Below are positions 60,298 to 64,000 of a DNA stretch of 64,000 nt, piece by piece. The notes beneath the pieces are model-generated. The model saw only the letters and a list, made by a program, of their open reading frames with translations, was not told where the DNA came from and made no database searches. The DNA comes from CAWDXG01 sp963822115 (lineage in GTDB: Bacteria; Myxococcota_A; Polyangia; Polyangiales; Polyangiaceae). The DNA lies in assembly GCA_963822115.1 (NCBI GenBank), contig CAWGGM010000008.1:806001-870000 (forward strand), given 5' to 3'. Position 1 is the first letter of the stretch. The number at the start of each line of letters is the position of its first letter. The translations under genes and the position numbers were made by a program.

Positions 60298-61813
60298 GCC
60301 ATCCGAAGCTGACGCGACCAGCTCCGAAGAAAAGCCCGAGGCGGGGCTACACGCCAAGGCGTCGCGGGCCATGCTCTGGACCGCGGTCGGCAAGTACTCC
60401 AACACCATCATCGCGGTCGGCGTCACCGCCGTCCTGACCCGCCTGCTCACCCCCGCCGACTTCGGCATCGTGGCCATGGTGGTGGTGATCTCGGGCTTCA
60501 TGTCCATCCTCGCCGAAGCCGGGCTCAGCACCGCCGTCGTGCAGAAGCGGGAGCTCGACGACACCGGCTTGTCGTCGCTGTTCTGGGTCGGCCTCGGGCT
60601 GGGTGCCGGCATGGCGCTCGTGCTCGCGGCCAGCTCTCCGCTAGTGGCGATGTTGTTCAAGGAGCCGCGCCTCAAGCCGGTCGTCGCGCTGATGGGCCTG
60701 GGGTTCTTGTTCGTCGCGCTGGGGCGCGTCCCCAACGGTCTGCTGGAGCGCTCGTTCCGATTCCGCGAGATCGCCCTGGCCGACTTCGTGGCGGCGGTCG
60801 CGGGAGGCGCGCTCGGTATCACCGGAGCGCTGCTCGGCTTCGGCTACTACGCGCTGGTGGCGGAGACCCTCGCCTTCGCGCTCGTAGCCGCGTTGATGCG
60901 ACTCTACCTGTCCGGGTTCCGGCCGCGGCGCGTGTTCCAGGCCTCGTCGATCCGCTCGGTCGGTCACTACTCGGGCGGGGTGACGGCGTTTACCGCGATC
61001 AACTACTGGGCCCGGAATCTGGACAAGGCGCTGATCGGGCGGTTTCTGGGCGCCGCGGAGCTCGGTTTCTACGGGCGGGCGTACGCGCTCATGCTGGTGC
61101 CGATCCAGGCCATCAACGGCGTGGTGAATCCCACGCTGCACCCTGTGCTCGCGACGCTGCAGCACGACCGGGAGCAGATGGCCCACACCTACCTCAAGAT
61201 CGCCAAGACGGTGGCCATCGTCGCCATCCCGACGATGTGCGTCATGGCATCGCTCGCGCCCGAGCTGGTCCGGACGATCTGGGGGCCGAAGTGGGGGCCC
61301 AGCGTGCCGGTGTTCCTGGTGCTCTGCATCGTCGGCGCCGTACAGCCGGTCGGCGCGACGTTCGGCGCGGTCTTCCTGTCGCTCAACCGCACGAAGTGGC
61401 TGGCCATCAGCGGGCTGGTCAACGCCGTCATCCTGATGACGGGCATGGCCATAGGCGTGCAGCACGGCATCAGCGGCGTGGCCATCGGCTATTCGATCGC
61501 GTACGGCGTCATCTTCTTCCCGACGATGTACCTGGTCGTCGTCGTACTGCTGAAGCGACACATCTCGGACATGCTGACGGTCCTCGGCTCGGCCGTTGCG
61601 GTTGCAGCGATCGTGCTGTCGGCCATGTTCGGCTTCAACACGATCCTGCGTGGCCGCTGGGCATCCGCGCCGCACATGGTGGTCGGAATCCTGGTCGGGC
61701 TGTGCGTGTGGATCGCCGCTTGCGCGGTCATCGAGCGCAGCGTGCTCGTGGGCGCCTGGGGCATGCTTCCGGAAGGCTTCCGGGCGCGACTCGCCCGCCG
61801 CACAGCGGCGTGA
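60290..61813 (+). CDS. Wzx-type polysaccharide flippase (MOP superfamily)
   Basis: A 507-aa membrane protein with about 12-14 transmembrane helices and a short acidic N-terminus. VLTRLLTPADFGIVAM, the AEAGLSTAVVQKREL segment and RNLDKALIGRFLGAAELGFY are typical of the lipopolysaccharide-type MOP exporters (WzxC/TuaB-like) that flip undecaprenyl-linked oligosaccharides. The ATG at 60290 overlaps the methyltransferase stop. It converges with the glycosyltransferase gene across 6 bp. Confidence 0.9.
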   Translation: MAEPSEADATSSEEKPEAGLHAKASRAMLWTAVGKYSNTIIAVGVTAVLTRLLTPADFGIVAMVVVISGFMSILAEAGLSTAVVQKRELDDTGLSSLFWVGLGLGAGMALVLAASSPLVAMLFKEPRLKPVVALMGLGFLFVALGRVPNGLLERSFRFREIALADFVAAVAGGALGITGALLGFGYYALVAETLAFALVAALMRLYLSGFRPRRVFQASSIRSVGHYSGGVTAFTAINYWARNLDKALIGRFLGAAELGFYGRAYALMLVPIQAINGVVNPTLHPVLATLQHDREQMAHTYLKIAKTVAIVAIPTMCVMASLAPELVRTIWGPKWGPSVPVFLVLCIVGAVQPVGATFGAVFLSLNRTKWLAISGLVNAVILMTGMAIGVQHGISGVAIGYSIAYGVIFFPTMYLVVVVLLKRHISDMLTVLGSAVAVAAIVLSAMFGFNTILRGRWASAPHMVVGILVGLCVWIAACAVIERSVLVGAWGMLPEGFRARLARRTAA

Positions 61814-61819
61814 CGCGCG

Positions 61820-63022
61820 CTACGGACGGGTCGGCTTCCGCGGGCTCACGTCCGACAGCGCGTCCAGCATGATCCGGCGGCCCGCGTCGTAGCTGAAGCG
61901 CTCGATGGCTCTCTGGCGGGCCTTTTCGCCCAGCTCCCTGCGCAGGGACTCGTCGGCAGCGAGCTCGCGGATGGCCGCGGCGATCGCCGCCGCGTCGCCG
62001 GCGGGCACGACCCGCCCAGAGCCTTGCAGAGCGCTCTCCATGTCGTTCACGCGCGTGACGATCAACGGCTTTGCCATGGCCATCGCGTCGAAGAGCTTCG
62101 CCGGGATCTGGCCCCAGGCCGCCGGCGCATCCAGGCTGGGGATGCAGATGATGTCGGCCGCCGCGACCCAGCGCGTGAGCTCCGCGAAGTCGAAGACGCC
62201 CTTGATGCGGATGCGTTCGGGACCGAGCCTGTGCCGGATGTGCTTCACCAGCGAGCTGGCGAACCGCTCCTGCTCGTCCATTCCGGCAAGGTACAGCCCC
62301 GGCGCGTCCGCGCCCTGGAAGCTGGACAGCGCGTCCACCAGCACTTCCACTCCCTTGTGCGGACGCACCGTGCCGACGAACCCGACCCACAGCCGTCCGT
62401 CCATGGACAGCTCGCGGCGGACTGCCGCCGCGTCGACGCGTGCCGGGTCCAGGACGTTCGTGTCGCGCACGTGCGGCAGCACCGCACCGCCGAAGCGCGA
62501 CGCGAGCCACGCGTTGGATACGATCTTGTGCGGGAAGCGCTGCGCCGCGTAATCGAGCAGTACCTCGCTCGGGTAGCTGTTGAGTGTGCGCGGGGCGAGC
62601 AGGTCCCGCGTGTCCGAAAGCCGCCGGCCAAGCCTGGCGACGGGGCCGCCGCTCCGACCCAGCCTGAATCCGACCTCCCAATCGTCGACATCGAGCAGCA
62701 TGCCCCCGGGGCCTATGCCGGCCATGAGCGCCAGCCCCAGACTGGTGGCCCGCGGCTTGCTCACGACAATGCGGCTGCCTGGAACGTAGCGGGCGACAAA
62801 GCGCGCCGCGCGCGGATACCCGCCGGCGTGACGCAGGCGCAGCGTGTGGATCGGGATGCGCGACTTCTTCGCGGGCGCCCACATTGAATCCGAAAGCTGG
62901 ACGCCGACGATGCGCACCTCGGCGTCGTCCGCGACGAGCTCGGCCAGGAGCAACGCGCGCCCCAGGGCATTCGACGATGCGTCCGGAACGACGACGGTGA
63001 CGGGCAGGTTCTTCGCGCTCAC
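61820..63022 (-). CDS. GT4-type (GT-B) glycosyltransferase
   Basis: A 400-aa enzyme. The C-terminal Rossmann domain starts at LWVGFVGTVRPHKG, contains IKGVFDFAELTRWVAAADI and IPSLDAPAAWGQIPAKLFDAMAM in short sequence, and ends with the usual helix ARQRAIERFSYD. It transfers a sugar from a nucleotide donor to a surface glycan; the donor is unknown, though dTDP-rhamnose would be available. The GTG start overlaps the rfbA stop (GTGA). Confidence 0.87.
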   Translation of the reverse strand: MSAKNLPVTVVVPDASSNALGRALLLAELVADDAEVRIVGVQLSDSMWAPAKKSRIPIHTLRLRHAGGYPRAARFVARYVPGSRIVVSKPRATSLGLALMAGIGPGGMLLDVDDWEVGFRLGRSGGPVARLGRRLSDTRDLLAPRTLNSYPSEVLLDYAAQRFPHKIVSNAWLASRFGGAVLPHVRDTNVLDPARVDAAAVRRELSMDGRLWVGFVGTVRPHKGVEVLVDALSSFQGADAPGLYLAGMDEQERFASSLVKHIRHRLGPERIRIKGVFDFAELTRWVAAADIICIPSLDAPAAWGQIPAKLFDAMAMAKPLIVTRVNDMESALQGSGRVVPAGDAAAIAAAIRELAADESLRRELGEKARQRAIERFSYDAGRRIMLDALSDVSPRKPTRP

Positions 63023-63897
63023 AAGCCGTCCGCCTCGCCTGCCACGCGCAGCAGATACTCGCCGTACGGGCTGTTCTTCATGCTGACCGCGACGCGTCGC
63101 AGGCCTTCCTCGTCGATGAATCCCATGCGGAACGCGATCTCCTCGAGGCACGCGATCTTCAGACCCTGGCGCTTTTCCACAGTGCGAACGAACTCGGATG
63201 CCTCGAGCAGCGAGTCGTGCGTGCCGGTGTCGAGCCAGGCGAAACCGCGCCCGAGCTTCTCGACGAAGAGCTGGCCGCGGCGCAGGTACTCGGCGTTCAC
63301 GTCGGTGATCTCGAGCTCGCCGCGCGGGGACGGCTTCAGCGATGCCGCGATGTCGAGCACGTCGTTGTCGTAGAAGTACAGGCCCGTCACGGCCCAGTTG
63401 GAGGGCGGCTTGGCCGGCTTTTCCTGGATGCTGGTCGCGCGCCCTTCGCTGTCGAAGCCGAGCACGCCGTAGCGCTCCGGGTCGTTCACCCAGTAGCCGA
63501 AGACCGTCGCGCCCTGTTCGCGCTTCGCTGCGACCGCGAGGTTGTCCGTCATGCCATGGCCGTAGAAGAGATTGTCGCCCAGGACCAGCGCACAGCGCTC
63601 GCTGCCCACGAAGTTTCGCCCGAGCACGAACGCCTGCGCCAGCCCTTCAGGCCGGGGCTGCACCGCGTACGACAGCTCGACCCCCCACTGCTTGCCGTCG
63701 CCCAGGAGCGCACGGAACAGCGGCTGGTCTGCAGGCGTCGTGATGATCAAGATCTCGCGAATCCCGGCCAGGAGCAACGTGCTCAGCGGGTAGTAGATCA
63801 TCGGCTTGTCGTAGACCGGGAGCAGCTGCTTGCTGATCGCGAGCGTGACGGGGTGCAGGCGCGTGCCGGCGCCTCCGGCCAGAACAATGCCTTTCAC
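63019..63897 (-). CDS. rfbA: Glucose-1-phosphate thymidylyltransferase
   Basis: A 292-aa RmlA enzyme that makes dTDP-glucose from glucose-1-phosphate and dTTP, the first step to dTDP-rhamnose. GGAGTRLHPVT and KQLLPVYDKPMIYYPLS are the nucleotide-binding signatures; DNLFYG, EKP and WLDTGTHDSL are also present. Length and sequence are those of full active enzymes. The GTG start overlaps the rfbD stop and the stop overlaps the glycosyltransferase start, so the three are translationally coupled. Confidence 0.95.
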   Translation of the reverse strand: MKGIVLAGGAGTRLHPVTLAISKQLLPVYDKPMIYYPLSTLLLAGIREILIITTPADQPLFRALLGDGKQWGVELSYAVQPRPEGLAQAFVLGRNFVGSERCALVLGDNLFYGHGMTDNLAVAAKREQGATVFGYWVNDPERYGVLGFDSEGRATSIQEKPAKPPSNWAVTGLYFYDNDVLDIAASLKPSPRGELEITDVNAEYLRRGQLFVEKLGRGFAWLDTGTHDSLLEASEFVRTVEKRQGLKIACLEEIAFRMGFIDEEGLRRVAVSMKNSPYGEYLLRVAGEADGL

Positions 63898-64000
63898 GAC
63901 GGGCTCTCCTTTTTGATGTCATCCAGCACGGCTTCGAGCCCCGCGCGCCAGGGCTCTGCTTGCACACCGAAGGCCTCGAAGATGCGATGGCAATCGAGCT
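63894..64000 (-). CDS. rfbD: C-terminal end of dTDP-4-dehydrorhamnose reductase
   Basis: Only the last 35 codons are inside the window: LDCHRIFEAFGVQAEPWRA followed by GLEAVLDDIKKESPS. This is the usual end of RmlD (an FGV...WR.GL helix) and the position directly before rfbA supports it. The Rossmann and catalytic parts lie beyond the right edge. Confidence 0.6.
   Translation of the reverse strand, partial: LDCHRIFEAFGVQAEPWRAGLEAVLDDIKKESPS

Overview
The window is uniformly GC-rich and gene-dense and reads as chromosomal DNA of a myxobacterium (Myxococcota, most likely Polyangia). Evidence: a MYXO-CTERM tail on the first gene, many lipoproteins with Gly/Ser/Ala-rich linkers behind the lipobox, a Ser/Thr kinase with the DWG variant, sigma-54 activators, and small cysteine-rich exported proteins. 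No rRNA, tRNA, CRISPR array, transposase or phage module was seen.

Layout. 1-6021: envelope and metabolic genes (MYXO-CTERM protein, NAD(P)-binding oxidoreductase, GH26-like lipoprotein, trypsin-like protease, acyl-CoA synthetase). 6208-6701: remnants of an HNH-endonuclease gene and a CheB-CheR gene. 7698-11392: an NtrB/NtrC-type pair followed by a perfect 32-bp palindrome, a near-consensus sigma-54 promoter and a collagen-like c-type cytochrome lipoprotein whose 3' end is frameshifted; these look like one regulatory circuit. 12238-14814: arsR-arsD-arsA with no efflux pump beside it. 15372-19306: an 847-aa lipoprotein with 21 cysteine knots, a GGDEF remnant and a zinc-ribbon membrane protein.

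28587 down to 19510: five tightly coupled minus-strand genes: alpha/beta hydrolase, B12-binding radical SAM enzyme, ChlI-type AAA+ ATPase, ChlD-type VWA protein, and a 1407-aa activase/dehydratase fusion with the domain order of anaerobic plasmalogen synthase (PlsA) and glycerol ester reductase. An A10 tract at the ChlI/ChlD junction would fuse the two proteins after a -1 slip. This operon is the best candidate for an undescribed system.

28737-31993: two coupled exported lipoproteins, one with a PQQ-like propeller. 32137-38578: radical SAM, GT2 glycosyltransferase, large membrane protein and asparagine synthetase-like amidotransferase, all overlapping or nearly so, which suggests a glycoconjugate pathway. 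38604-46589: Ser/Thr kinase, TMTC-like membrane TPR protein translationally coupled to ilvE, lipoproteins, a TerB-like protein, a cluster of GC-rich nested hairpins and a metallophosphatase. 46755-51185: a CtpI-like double P-type ATPase. 51387-59306: exported proteins, an aldehyde dehydrogenase, a beta-barrel gene with an in-frame TGA after its signal peptide, and an FHA-sigma-54 activator. 59533-64000: methyltransferase and flippase converging on a glycosyltransferase-rfbA-rfbD cluster, i.e. surface polysaccharide synthesis.

Many genes lack a Shine-Dalgarno sequence and instead carry a -10-like hexamer 6-9 nt before the start codon, which points to widespread leaderless mRNAs; several start codons were chosen on this basis.
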